Assembly: GCA_002270565.1 (NCBI GenBank)
Contig: NQMI01000209.1
Coordinates: 1 to 47,103, forward strand
DNA: 47,103 nt
Reading direction: 5' to 3'
From: Stenocarpella maydis
Taxonomy: Eukaryota; Ascomycota; Sordariomycetes; Diaporthales; Diaporthaceae
The position numbers and the translations under genes are program-made. Positions 33,517-45,414 of the stretch are shown here, piece after piece. The first letter of the stretch is position 1; the number at the start of each line of letters is the position of its first letter. A model generated the notes under the pieces. The model was not told where the DNA came from. It searched no databases and saw nothing but the letters and a program-made list of their open reading frames with translations.

Positions 33517-34892
33517 ATGTTGCCAGCAGCCACTATGGCGTCCATCAGCGATTCTATTATTGAAAATCTTCCCCAGCCATACGCGGATTTCCGTGATCTC
33601 GAAACGATCAGGAATGTGTGGGACCCGATCCTCGATCGGGAGATGAGCAGATACTGGGATATGATTAAGGAAGGGATAACAGGCTTCTCTCGAGCTCAAG
33701 ACGAAGTTATGACAGCCCTGAAGAAGGTGGAAAGGGACGAGACAGCAGAATCGATCGTCAAGAATTTCCTGGACGAAAGGTTCCCCTTGGTACAAGACCT
33801 GATCTCCCAGATGGAGCCGGCCGTGAACCAGTACCCCAAGATCAAGGGCGACAATGACGACCGCGGCCGGTCCGTCACGATGGACGTGGAACCCCCCGGC
33901 CCGTCGAACCACCACCGCCGTGGAGAATCCATGGCTCCGCCGCCACGCCCGGCCGCGCCACTGACGCCCGTGACTACCCCCGGCGGGCCAAGGGTCGGCA
34001 CAAGAGACCACCAGAGCGCCGCCGAGCAGACACCCGCCGGGGCCGCCCCGGAGCCTCGTTCTCTGGGAACATCCCGCGGGGCCCTGGCCCTGCAGCAGAC
34101 GGCTAAGCGGACGCTGGACGCCGTGGAGGCCGACCACCACCCCCAGCAGCGGACCCCGGAGTCGCCCAGCAAGAAGGCCAGGAGCTCCCTGGCCTCGCCG
34201 GCGCCGCCACGGCCCGCTGCTGCTGCGGCCAGTTCTGTTGTTAGCAAATCCGTCGAATTTTGGGAGGTGGAGGGTCAGCAGTTTATCTTTAGTGAGTACC
34301 ATTCTTGTCCTGCTACAGTTCCCCGATCTTCAGCCCTGGAACGTTCTAGAATCCGTCACTTTGGGACCCGAAGCAGGTGATTAACGTGTACTAGAGGACC
34401 AGGCGAACTGCGGGCCGGGCTGGTTCGTGGTGCGGTGCGGGCTCGAGCAGCGGGTGCCGTTCCTGAGGGAGCCGCTGAGGGGCAACGTGGCCATGGACCA
34501 CTTCAGCGACGACGACCAGAAGTGTCATGACCCGAGGAGGATCTATACCTTTGATGACGTCTTGAGGGAGTTTACGTATCGCGGTAAGAATGTGGATATA
34601 AACCGCCCCAACCCCACTCACTCCCCTCCTCTTTCGCGGGAGTTGGTTGCTGACGACGCCCTTCTTCTTCTTCACAGTGAACGACCCCACCGGCGATATG
34701 ACCGAGGAGAGGGTCAGGAGCGCCAACGAGAGGCTGCAGAGGGAGCACCCGGCAGCGGCCCAACGGGGTTCGGCCAAGAAGCCGTCGCGCAAGGGCAAGG
34801 AGAGGGCCGGGCCGGGTGCCCGTTCCGCCGCCGCGGGCGCGAGGCCGGGGGCGTCTGATACCGACGGGAGTTACCAGGATGAGGCGAGTTGA
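33517..34892 (+). CDS. unknown fungal protein, probably nuclear
   Basis: Predicted 392-residue protein from three exons (33517-34291, 34395-34583, 34678-34892). Intron 1 (103 bases) has donor GTGAGT and acceptor ACTAG; intron 2 (94 bases) has donor GTAAGA and acceptor TTCACAG; both restore the frame. N-terminal residues 10-105 look helical (DSIIENLPQPYADF, FLDERFPLVQDLISQME). Residues 110-245 are Pro/Ala-rich and disordered, with basic patches (TAKRTLD at 195-201, SPSKKARSS at 216-224) that could be nuclear signals. A compact block at 246-325 reads EFWEVEGQQFIFKDQANCGP, then GWFVVRCG, then a DHF...KCHDP stretch, with Cys and His spacing that may bind zinc; it resembles a GW(F/Y)V(L/V)RC module I recall from fungal hypothetical proteins. 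The tail is basic (KKPSRKGKERAG). ATG 33535 is an alternative start. Confidence 0.68.
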
Positions 34893-35450
34893 CGAGACTC
34901 TCGGGTCTTGGGCATGAGGAAGCCTTGTGTGCGCGTTCACGTGGTGGGTTTCTGCTGACTTCTGGTCGTGGGCAGTCAGGATGATACTGGAGGTAATTGC
35001 TGGTTTCCTGGCTGATTTTTAGGGAGCAACAGGTATACATATGATGGCTGTTGGCGTGGCGGCGGCTTGTAAGGTTGGACCCAGCGTGCGATGTTGTCTC
35101 ACCAGGCGCAAGTGACTGTACCTAGATATAATAACCATTTATTAGTCTTTAAATCAGATCTCGCACGATATCACCTTCTAGTGCTATTAGTGTATATTAA
35201 TACATTCATTTTATTAGCTGGTGATACCTATAATACGTACTGCTAGGCAACATACTACGATTAGTTAGTTGGCGTAGCCAGTTAAACCAAAAGACCGGAA
35301 TTTCAGCTAGACTTATCAGGGAGCTGCCGCCATAACCAGCTACACCAACAGACCAAAAGGTCAAGCAATGATGGGTCTCCTCCATCACCTGGCGGGTCCG
35401 CCTATAGCCTAGGGCACACACTACTCTAATAAGCCTTCCCTAGCAATCAA
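34893..35450. other. transition into the A+T-rich island
   Basis: 3' flank of the unknown gene followed by repeat-like sequence. GTTGGCGTAGCCAGTTA at about 35268 is partly the inverted complement of ATAACCAGCTACACCAAC at about 35333, possibly the end of a decayed element. No gene was seen. Confidence 0.4.
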
Positions 35451-36350
35451 TAAAGACTATCCTATTAGAGCTAGTTTCATTCTTAATTTATAAAATAATA
35501 TTTAAATATCACAGTTTTTTTTAAAACTGAATAATAAAAAAAATCTTTAAGTTTTCATTAAATAAGTTATATATTATAATATAATTTATTAGGAAGTAGC
35601 TAAATACTATACATAGCCACTTTAATTTTATATATAAAAAATGTCTATACTAACCCTGCTAAAACCTTCAAACTAAGCCTAAATTGAATATATATTTTAA
35701 AGTAGCTTAAATTTTATTTAGTTTAACTATAGGTTTTTTTTACCTAAGTTTTAGAATTTTCTTATATAAGCTATATTAGAAAAATAAAATTATAAGGGTT
35801 TAAAATTAAAGTTTTTAAATAATTAAAATGAAAAAATTTAAAAAAAAAATAAAAAAAAAACAACCCTAACTTATTTATATACTTATGATTAAACCTTAAA
35901 AATTTCGTTTATTTTAGGTTTAGTTTAAAGATTTTAACAGGGTATATATAAACGTTTTTTTATATTAAAAAAGCAGGGTAGCTGTAAGGGTAGCAGAAAT
36001 AGAGGTAGAGTAATAAGGCTAGCACGCTTACAAGGGCCAAATAATAGTTAAATTAAACCTAAGGAGCCTTATCTTCCTCTTAAAGCCCTTACTACTCAAT
36101 AGCTACTATATAGTAGCATAGGAGGGCTAGTATCTAATAAGGCCTAATAAGGGCCTACATAGTTATTTAATTATCTACAGTAAGCCCACTTCTGAGCCCC
36201 CTAGAACTAATAGCATAATGGGCCCTAATAGATTGCCCCCTCCCCTTCCTTAAGGCTTACCTTAAGCCTTTATTGCTTTATAGTATAGTTATTACTCCTT
36301 AGTTACTGCTTTATAGCCCCTTATTACTTTATTATATTGTAATAATCAGA
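35451..36350. other. RIP-like A+T-rich sequence, no gene recognised
   Basis: Very A+T-rich, with long A and T runs (for example 35837-35862) and almost no open frame. The segment 36000-36290 is less extreme but gave no recognisable protein. It lies where the body of a minus-strand element with 5' LTR at 36499-36781 would extend, so it may be the remains of that retrotransposon. Confidence 0.4.
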
Positions 36351-36498
36351 GGGTTTCTGAGTCCTTTAAACCGGTTAGATCAAGGGTTTATGTTCGGAAT
36401 ATGTTACTTAGCGGTAGTTAAGCAATATTCGTTTGACTAATAATGATTACTAGCTTTAAGGCTATCCAATGCTGGGATTGAATATTTAGATTAATGAC
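36351..36498 (-). repeat. internal sequence next to the inverted LTR
   Basis: Its reverse complement matches the sequence immediately after the chromovirus 5' LTR (39164 to about 39290: ATTAATCTAAATATTCAATC and onward). This shows that the LTR at 36499-36781 is a 5' LTR whose element body ran to the left. Confidence 0.65.
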
Positions 36499-36781
36499 TA
36501 AAGAGTCTGTTCTATAAAAGCTATCTATATAGTGATAACTATATCCTTATATGTTCTCACTCTTTATCCATTATTAATAGTATTGATGGCGATCCTATTG
36601 ATTAAGTGTTACTTGATGGAGTTGATGCTGATTCCATTAATCATGGTGGGTCCCTAACCCTAACCCTGGTGGGGTGGCTCACTGCTAACCTCAGGCGGGG
36701 AAGCGCGTTGGGAGCTGACCCGTGGCCTGTAAGGGTTGTCTTCTGCGGTAGTCAGCGGCCAATGGTTGTGGGTTCATAACA
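36499..36781 (-). repeat. LTR, minus orientation, chromovirus family
   Basis: Read on the minus strand from 36781 it begins TGTTATGAACCCACAACC and ends at ...AGACTCTTTA, where the other copies end TCTTCA. It is homologous along its length to 38868-39163 and 46162-46446. Its middle is G+C-rich and little mutated compared with its surroundings. It contains two telomere-like units (CCCTAACCCTAACCC, about 36655-36669). Confidence 0.78.
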
Positions 36782-38867
36782 AGATAGGTCCTTTGAATAA
36801 AATATATACAAAAGACAATACTTTATATGAAAAAAGAAAGGATATTAGTTAATAAAGTATTTAAAAGCTAAGAGGAGATATATAAGAGAATTATATTTTT
36901 AAGGAATTAAAATCCTTAAAGAGGAATTCTTATATAATAAAACGAGCTTTAATAGTTTTCTTCTTAAATATAAAAATAATACCTAAGTATAACTTATAGC
37001 TAGTAATTTATTATTTATAAGTAAATCCTTTGTATTAATAAGCAGTACTACTTTATATTACCTTTAAAGGATAGCTTTCTTTTATTATATAATTAAAGGG
37101 AATATTTATAAAGCTTTAAAAGTTACTAAGGTAATTTAATTTATACTATATGACTTATAGTATATAATATATTAAAGTAATCTATAACATATAAGAGCTG
37201 TTAAAATATTAACTATAGGTAAGAATTAAGTTCTTATTTATTTATATAAAAGATTTTATATAAAGATCCTATAGGTATTAGGGGATATTAAAGTGAATTT
37301 TGGATTATATAAAACACTATTTTTAACTAATATTATTTAGAAGAAGAACTAACTAAGTATAGTTACTTATTATATTATAAATATATTAACCTTATTTCTT
37401 TTCTCCTTAGATAATACTAATAGGCTAAAGGTATATTTTAATAATCTTAAAGATATTAGTAATATAGAAATAGGGATACTTATTCTTTAATATTAGTAGT
37501 AAAAAAGTAGGAAGCTTTTTTATAGAAGCTAAGCTAAAATGCTTATAAAGATATTTTAAATACTTTTATGAAAAAAGATTATATAAGTCATTAAAAAATA
37601 TTAGGTATAATAATATAAAATGATTTATTCTAGAGGAAATTTAGAAGTTTTATTATTATTATTGATTATATATATAGCCTTAAAATAGCTTAAACTCTTT
37701 ATTAAGGATGGGATATATTTTAATTACTGGATTATAATTAATATTATATAATATGTAAAGATAATATTCTTTTTATAATAAATACAGAAACTAGTTTTCA
37801 AGCTAGGATATCTTTAAATTTATTATTTATATAAAATATATGTAATGCCCTTTATTAGTATTAAATCTATTTATATATTAGATTTTGAAACTAAATATTA
37901 TATAATCTAGAAAAAAAAACTTTATATCTAAGCAATTCTAAAATAATATAAAGATTTTAGGTATTTTATATAGAGAGATGTTAGTAGAAATATATTAAAT
38001 AATTAGAAAGGTTAAAAGGCTATATATCCCCTTTAAAGGATATATAATATTTTAAATAAGGAAATTAACTATATTATAAATAAGGAGATTATACTCTAAA
38101 TAATTATTAAAGCCCTTAACAATATTGCTAGCATAAATAGTATTATATTAGCTCTTTTAGCCTTGAGAGTATACCCTTGAATTAAGTAGAGTTTACTTTC
38201 TTCTCTAAATAGTATTCTTTATATAGAAGTAATTTAGAAAGTAATAAGGATATTCTATAAGATATAGGTAGAAGTAAAGATTAACTATATAATTAATACT
38301 ACAAATAGTCTAAATCTATATAGGATGCTTATATTTCTAATATGTATTAAGGTAATAATCTAAAGAGAAAAGAAGGGTTAGACTAAATTATATGAATTAA
38401 AGGCTAGAGAAAGCTATAACTTAACTATTAATATATTTAATAAGCCTTAAATAATTTATATAATATAAGCTAAAGTATACCCTTAGGAAACACTTTATTT
38501 TAAAAAAAAATGAAAAGTAAAATTATTATATAATTAAAGCTAGATTAATTCTAAAGAAGAGAAAGACTCTAAAAGACTATTATATAATTCTTTATATATT
38601 GCTTATATGAAAAGGGATAAATAACTTTAACCTAGTTATTAAGCTTTATATAGATAATATTACTAATATACTTAAAGGATTATTTAAGAAATTAAATACT
38701 TTAAAACTTAATACTTTTATAAATAAGAATATATTTACTATTATATAATTTAAACCTAAAGGGATAAATAAAGAGCTATAAGTATATAAGACCTAAATAA
38801 TATAAATAATTAAGAATAAGTTTATATAATTAATTAAAGATTTAAAACTAATTATATTGCTATGAGC
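36782..38867 (+). mobile_element. Ty1/Copia-like pol fragment, heavily RIP-mutated
   Basis: Reading through stops, the plus strand at about 38100-38300 shows the end of a Copia-type integrase: KALNNIASINSIILALLALR, VYP, then a spaced stretch parallel to the family's NDTAGP...PTLLVFG.YPR block. At about 38335-38500 a region matches the linker before RT (LYELKARESYNLTINIFNKP). At about 38690-38850 a piece like the RT start follows (INKNIFTIIQFKPKGI, then ELQVYKTQIIQIIKNKF). The order integrase then RT is that of Ty1/Copia. The fragment stops at 38867 where the chromovirus LTR begins, so it was probably cut by that insertion. The left part (36782-38000) is too degraded to assign. Confidence 0.55.
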
Positions 38868-39163
38868 CAACACGCATCGGCGGCTGACTACCGTAGAAAA
38901 CACCCCTGACCTCGGCGGGGTAATCCCTAAGCCAGCTAAAAACACCTGATAGGTCAGTAATGATCAGCCCCTACCAAGGGTTAGGGTCTGGCTCATAACG
39001 CTTGCTTATGAGCCATGCAAGTCTGCTTAAAGGATGAAGTATTAAGCCTTGTGCAATGGCTTGATGGCTCGGTATGTAAGCCTGCAAGCCACTAAAGAGT
39101 CGGAACATATATACAGATATAGTTATCACTATGGTAGATAGCTTTCATAAAATAGACTCTTCA
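38868..39163 (+). repeat. 5' LTR of the chromovirus
   Basis: Starts TGCTATGAGCC and ends GACTCTTCA. Homologous to 46162-46446 and, inverted, to 36499-36781. The central part (38873-39050) is G+C-rich and holds a telomere-like GGGTTAGGG at about 38984. Confidence 0.78.
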
Positions 39164-39359
39164 GTTATTAATCTAAATATTCAATCCTAATATTAGATAG
39201 CCTTATAGCTAGTAATTATTATTAGTTAATAATATTACTTAATAACTACCTAATAATATATTCTGAATATAAATCTTTAATATAGAAGTTAAATAGCTTT
39301 AATAGGAAATTACTACCCTTTAAGTAGGAGCTAATATTATTAACACCCTAATCTAGATA

Positions 39360-39830
39360 AAGGAATATATTAAGCTTAATACTCCAGCCTTTTATAATGG
39401 AACTGCTAGATAGCTTTAGGTATACCTAATGCAAGTTAGGGCCTATTAGTACTTCTATAGGTTAGATGTACANTTCTATACTTTGTGGAAATGCCTATTT
39501 AGATTGATAATAGACTTCATGAATAACGCTTGGAAAAGAAGGGGCGAACTTCTAAACAACCCCCATTCTATAAATACAAACTAAATATAGGAAAGAAGTA
39601 TTAGAAACCAAGTACCTAGTAGGGATAGTATGCAGGCCCTATAAAGCTGGATGCTGCTTAATGTAAGAATAAGAAAAGCATTAAGTATTATAACTATAAT
39701 AAGATAGGATACTTTGCTTTAAAATGCAGGGCTCTAAAGAAGAATAGGGACTGAAAGTTAGTACCCAAGGGAACCTAACAGGCTAATAAAGCTACCCGTC
39801 AGGCTAATGTGGCCGCTTGCAGCATATAAG
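39360..39830 (+). pseudogene. Gag remnant with zinc knuckle
   Basis: At about 39685-39730 the translation reads KYYNYNKIGYFALKCRALKK, matching a CCHC zinc knuckle (CxxCxxxGHxxxxC) in which two Cys and the His have become Tyr, each a single G-to-A change. Upstream, sequence consistent with a capsid C-terminus is broken by stops. Confidence 0.65.
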
Positions 39831-42492
39831 GACCACCCAGGTCCAAACCGCAATGGGAGCTTGCAAATAAGTACTATATCTATAGAATAAATATATAAAA
39901 CTAATATTAGGTATATCCGGATTAGGACCCGGATAAAAGATATAACTTCTATAACCCTAATAAAGAAGACCTTTATAATAGCTTAAACTTCTTATAATGC
40001 ACTAAGTCCTAGTATAAGAAATATTAGAAGAATAAGGCTTAATAGCAGCCTATCCTATTAATAAAGAATCCCTAGAAGCCTAGAATGATATATGCATTAC
40101 TTAACTGGACAGCTTGCTTTAATAATAGCTATACTACTTACTATAGTAATAAGGAAGCTACTAGATGGTTTCTTAAGCATGCTTTAAAAAAGTAGGGAAG
40201 AACCCTAGCAGTAGGAAATAGGAAGGAACTCCTGCAGATTAACCCCCGGATAGAAGGAAAACCTATCCCCTAGGCTATACTTGCACCATAAGTATACTAG
40301 AAAGAACTGTAAGACTACCTGGAATAAGCGCCCCTTCTAGCCCTAAGAATTAATATTATAGCAGTTATGATTGCAGGAAGACCTTTTAAAGAGACTAGGA
40401 GATAGCCTACTTAGGAGTATAGAAGACTAGAAGATGCAGGATGCATATATCTAATGTATAACAAGCATAAGGACATCTCCTGAGTGTTATATATTTATAA
40501 CGGATGTAAGAAATATATAAGGGAGAAAACTAAGTATAACTAGTTTCCCTAATAATACCTTAATAAGGATATTAAATATATATATAAGCATAATAACTTT
40601 AAAAACTAGCACCTATATTAAAAATATAATAAGATGGGATATGCCTTAATAAGGCTAGACTCCTGTATACCCTTAGAATGCCTATAAAACTCTAATAGGT
40701 GGGTAGATTGTAATGAGCTAATCTGTAAAGTGCATATGCTTAATAAGGCTTAAGACTAGCATCTAATAAGATAGTAGGGGCTGCTGCTTAAAACTCTAAT
40801 AATAAAGGAACAGGATTATAGCATATAATAGCTAATTGATGACCTATAAGAATTATAAGACATTATAAAGTGAAACCTTAAAAGCATTAAGAAGGTCCTA
40901 GTAGCGGATAAGCAGTTAAAAAACTAGAGGGGCTGTCTATAAGACCTCAGGCAGCAACCAACTACACCATAAGGTACCTGTGCGCAACAATAAGCAACCA
41001 TAGCCACCTAATAGTTTAGGTTGAGGTAGGAGTCCACGCATGCTTAGCACTCATTAATAGTAGAGTATAAGAGAATTTTATATCCCTAAAGGTAGTAAAT
41101 AGATACTACCTACTATAGTATAAGAAAAGGGAATCTTATAAACTTAATATAGTAAATGGAACTAAAGTATTTTATAGTAATAAAATCATTAATATAAAGA
41201 CTAATCCCCTCTTAGTTTGGATTTATAACTGCATGAAATTACTATTATTTTAATATTACTAAGATGGTAAATCATTAGTTAATCTTAGGAATACCTTAGC
41301 TAAGAAAGAATAATCTATAAATCAATTAGACCACTAGCTAGATCTTTTGGAATAATGCTATACCCTAAAGGAAGGTTGCAATTAATAATAAGGAAAGAAG
41401 TTATATTATTAAGGATAGCAAATAAGTAATATACTTAAATGGACCCACGGATACCTCTAAGAGTAGGCAGAAGGCCTGACTTTAGAAAGATAGAGAAGGA
41501 TTAAGCTACTCAAGCGCCTTACGGAAGGACTGAAGCCAATCAGGAGATTACTACTCCAGAACAACCAGTTAATACATAATATAGAAAACACAATAATACC
41601 TCCTCTACCTAGAAGAAGGAATAAAAGAAGACAAAACCAACAGACTAGTATAAATACCAGAAAACTACTACAAATTCAAGAAAGTATTCCAAGAATAACT
41701 CAATACCATACTATTATAATATACACAATAGGACCATAAGATACTATTAAAACCCGGAATAATACCTTAATTTAAGCCTATCTATAGACTTAATAAAGAA
41801 TATCTTAAAAGTACTTAGGGAATATCTTAATGAGAACCTTAAGAAAGGATTTATCAGACCATTATGATTACTAGTAGGATACCCGATCCTCTTTATACTA
41901 AAGAAGAATAGCAAGCTATAACTTTATATTAACTACCAACAATTAAACAAATTTATAATCAAGAACCAATATCCTCTCCCACTCATTAAGGAACTATAGG
42001 ATCAACTTAAAGGAGCAAAATAGTTTATAGCACTTAACTTAAAGTATAGTTATAACCTTATCTGAATGAAAGAAGGAGAAGAATGGAAGACAGCATTGAG
42101 GATATACTATAGATATTATAAGATAATAGTTATATTTTTTAGATTAATTAATATACCTGCATCATTCTAGGAAATAATCAACTAAGTCTTAAGCAAATAC
42201 CTTAACATCTTTATTATTACTTACTTAAATAATATTTTTATCTTCTTAGAAAACCTTAATAATTATAAGGGATATATTGAAAAGGTTCTTTAAAGACTTT
42301 AGGATGCTAATCTCCTAATAGAACTAGAAAAATATAACTAGCATATATAAGAAGTTAACTACCTCAGGTATATAATCAAACTAGGGAAAATCAAGATGTA
42401 AGAAGGAAAGGTTAAAGTAATTAAAGAATAGCCAACTCCTATAAACATTAAGGACATTAGAGCATTCCTTAGATATACTAACTTCTATTAAC

Positions 42493-42528
42493 AATATATT
42501 ATATAATATAGCAATATTATAAAACTAC
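42493..42528 (+). repeat. 36-base direct repeat, left of palindrome
   Basis: Identical at 33 of 36 positions to 43048-43083. It encodes the YSNII-KLL segment of the Gypsy pol, which therefore appears on both sides of the insertion. Confidence 0.85.
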
Positions 42529-43047
42529 TGTTAAACGGAACCGCTCAGCAGGGCGTTGGTACTCCGTGCAAGGAGTTACCCTAGACTTCGTTGTAAGGAG
42601 TTACCCTAGACTTCCTAGCAAGGAGTTACCCTAGACTTGCGAGTCAGGCGATTTTCGCTAAGTACGCCCAGTGCGTGCGCGACGCAAGATGAGTTTGGTG
42701 GCCGTGAGTCGATTATTTTGGCCTGCATTTGCACCTTAATTCAGACCTCTGCATTACCCTTATTTCTTACCCAAAAAGTATATNACTAAGTCATATACTT
42801 TCTGGGTAAGAAATAAGGGTAATGCAGAGGTCTGAATTAAGGTGCAAATGCAGGCCAAAATAATCGACTCACGGCCACCAAACTCATCTTGCGTCACGCA
42901 CGCACTGGGCGTACTTAGCGAAAATCGCCTGACTCGCAAGTCTAGGGTAACTCCTTGCTAGGAAGTCTAGGGTAACTCCTTACAACGAAGTCTAGGGTAA
43001 CTCCTTGCACGGAGTACCAACGCCCTGCTGAGCGGTTCCGTTTAACA
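42529..43047. repeat. 519-base near-perfect palindrome
   Basis: The sequence folds on itself with no spacer: the axis is base 42788, in ACTAAGT, and both halves have equal length without indels. It starts TGTTAAACGG and ends CCGTTTAACA. I noted only a few mismatches (for example GCGCGACG against CGTCACGC near 42680/42896). The N at 42784 pairs with C 42792, so it is probably G. Each arm contains three tandem 25-base repeats. Composition is balanced, in sharp contrast to the A+T-rich retroelement around it. The outer 263 bases of an arm recur at 46787-47049. Confidence 0.9.
42568..42642 (+). repeat. three tandem 25-base repeats in the left palindrome arm
   Basis: Unit AAGGAGTTACCCTAGACTT with a variable six-base spacer, three times. 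Mirrored in the right arm (about 42934-43008) and present in the single arm near the window end (about 46936-47010). Confidence 0.85.
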
Positions 43048-43083
43048 AATTTATTATATGATATAGCAATATTATAAAACTAT
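43048..43083 (+). repeat. 36-base direct repeat, right of palindrome
   Basis: Second copy of 42493-42528; two of the three differences are transitions of the C/T or A/G type. Confidence 0.85.
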
Positions 43084-44825
43084 TAATAGACCTTACTAAA
43101 AAGGATTGTGCCTTTAGGTGGATAGATACTGAATAACAGGCTTTTTAAATACTTAAGGATAAGGTTATGGGAGACCCTATACTTAAGGAATTAAACCTAG
43201 AGAAGGAATTTAAAATCCATATAGATGCCTTAGATAATACTATAGGCAGAAAACTTACTTAAAAGATAAATAGAGGAGGATATATATTATTATAAACTTT
43301 AGTAAGAAATTCAATAGACTAGAAACTCATTATACTATACTAAATAAAGAATTTATAACTATAGTATATGCATTTTAGGAATGGTAGTACTACCTTATAG
43401 GAGCTAAAAAGTAGATTAAACTCTATATGGATTACAAGAATCTTATAACCTTTATAATAACTAAAACTCTTAATAAGTAATAAATCAGATATATAGAGTT
43501 CTTATTATAATTTAATATTAAGGTTATTTATATAGACGGAGTTAAAAATATAAGAGCAGATATGCTTAGCTGAAGACCCAACCATTAGGAAAAGGATTTA
43601 CCTATGGAATGGATAGTATTTAAAATCTAAGAGGATGGGAGCCTTATTCTCAACTGCGAACTTAATGCTATAATTAGAGTTAACTTTTAAATTAGAAAAA
43701 CCCCTGCTGATCTAAAGGAATAAGATGAGTTAATTATGGAAATATATAAAGCACTAGCACATGGCTACTAAGGTATTATAGTAATAATTAAAAGGATTTA
43801 GCGGAATTACTAAATCCCCAACCTTAAGAGGAAGGTTCAAGATATTATTAGCAAATGCAACTCCTGTAATAAAAATAAGGCCTCCAGATATAAACTATAT
43901 AGATTGTTAAAACCTCTGCTAGTACTTATAGCTATATGGTCCTCTATTAGCCTAGACTTTATCATTAAATTACCTTTCTTATGAGAACCCTTAACTGGAG
44001 TATGTTACAACAGTATTCTGGTAGTAGTTTATAGACTAAGCAAGTATGTATACTTCATATTATATAAGGAAGCTAGCACTATAGAAGAACTTATATATAT
44101 TCTTGCGAATTATTATAAGCAATCACGGAATACCATATGAAATTATCTCAGATAGAGATAGGCTCTTTATATTAAACTTTTGAAAGTTACTAATAAAGCA
44201 ACTTGGAGTAAAGCATAGGCTCTTAATAATAGCATACCTATAAACAGATAAACAAACGGAATAAATCAACTAGATTATAGAATAATACCTCTAATACTAT
44301 ATTAACTAACTATAGGATAATTGGGTTGAACTGCTACTGTTAGCATAGTTTGCTTATAATAGCATAACTACTAGCACGACTAAGCAGTCACTTTCCTTAC
44401 ACTCTACGGATACAAACCTCAGGCATATTATAAATTACTGCTAAATAACACCCCAGCAGAATTAGTAGAATAAAAAGCAATACAAATCAAATAAATCCAG
44501 AAGAATATCTAAGCAGAACTTTCTTTTATATAGGAGTGAATATCAAAATATATAAATCAGAAGAGAATTAAGAGACTAATTCTTAAAGAGGGAGATAAGG
44601 TCTATCTCCTTTACTGAAACATTAAAACCAAGCAACCTAGCAAAAAGCTTAACCATAAGAAAATCAGCCCCTTTAAAATTTCAAGAAAACTTTTAGATAC
44701 TAACTATAAACTCTTACTACCCAAGGGAATAAAATAGTATCCAGTCTTTTATATTTCACTCTTGGAATTAGCACCTAAGAACATAAAACTCGAAATATAG
44801 ATTAAAACACTTAATAAATATAATA

Positions 44826-44985
44826 AAGAATATAAAGTAGAAAACATTATGAACTTAAAGCAGCACTAAGGAATAATGGAATACCTCATCAAGTGGAAAG
44901 GCTATAACTCTAGCAAGAATATATAGGAACCGGCCTAAAATTTAACCCACTATTATAATAAACTTGAAAGATATTATACACAGAC
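44826..44985 (+). pseudogene. chromodomain at the end of Pol
   Basis: Translation reads YKVENIMNLKQH, then MEYLIKWKGYNSSKN and EPA-NLTHYYNKLERY, matching the chromodomain core (YLVKWKGY..S..TWEP..NL). This domain targets chromoviral integrase to heterochromatin and classifies the element. The conserved Trp in TWEP is lost to a stop-type change. Confidence 0.85.
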
Positions 44986-45414
44986 TACTACGGAATAGTC
45001 TTAGAAGCTAGGAACGCGGCCTAAAGACCCTACACATAATAAACCATAATGAACTAACATCACAATGAAACCATATAATAAACTTTGGACTTTACAGCTG
45101 AAATAGGGAAAACAACCAATAAGAGACTAATCACAAGAGGGATAGCCCAAAAGCCAGCAACCAGCTAACCCCTCAAAAGATATACCAATACTAGTCGCCC
45201 TATCTAACCAACAACCCGAATACTAATTACATCTAAAAACCCATCTAAATGAATACTAGTATCTGCACCCCACATCCTAGCGAATACTAGTTATAGAAAA
45301 ATAGGACTAGAACGACACAGCATAACTAGTAAACTAAGAATAGCTAGGAACTAGGACCAGTTAGGTAATAATCAAATAAGTTCCATTCCTAGTAAGAAAA
45401 TCAGGTACTAAGAT

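Larger units (their letters stand above)
41000..44460 (+). pseudogene. Pol remnant: protease, RT, RNase H, integrase
   Basis: Protease: at about 41050-41090 ALINSRV, a stop, then ENFIS, where the catalytic Asp of the usual ALIDSGA is Asn. Reverse transcriptase, about 41760-42330: KGFIRP, VGYPILFILKKNSKL, INYQQLNKF, GEEWKTALR and YLNNIFIFLENL, where the YLDD catalytic pair is NN. RNase H, about 43080-43600: FITIVYAF, MDYKNLITF, NIRADMLS. Integrase, about 43740-44460: zinc-binding region with SKCNSCNKNKAS, then LDFIIKLPF, ISDRDRLFI and NWVELLLLA. Many stops; at least one frameshift is apparent near 44130 in the integrase. The palindrome at 42529-43047 separates RT from RNase H. Confidence 0.82.

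Noticed and set aside
42529..43047. Palindrome as a pure assembly fold-back
   Set aside because: Arms differ at several positions, a third copy of the arm exists elsewhere, and the 36-base flanks also differ. An assembly contribution is still possible because of the N at 42784.
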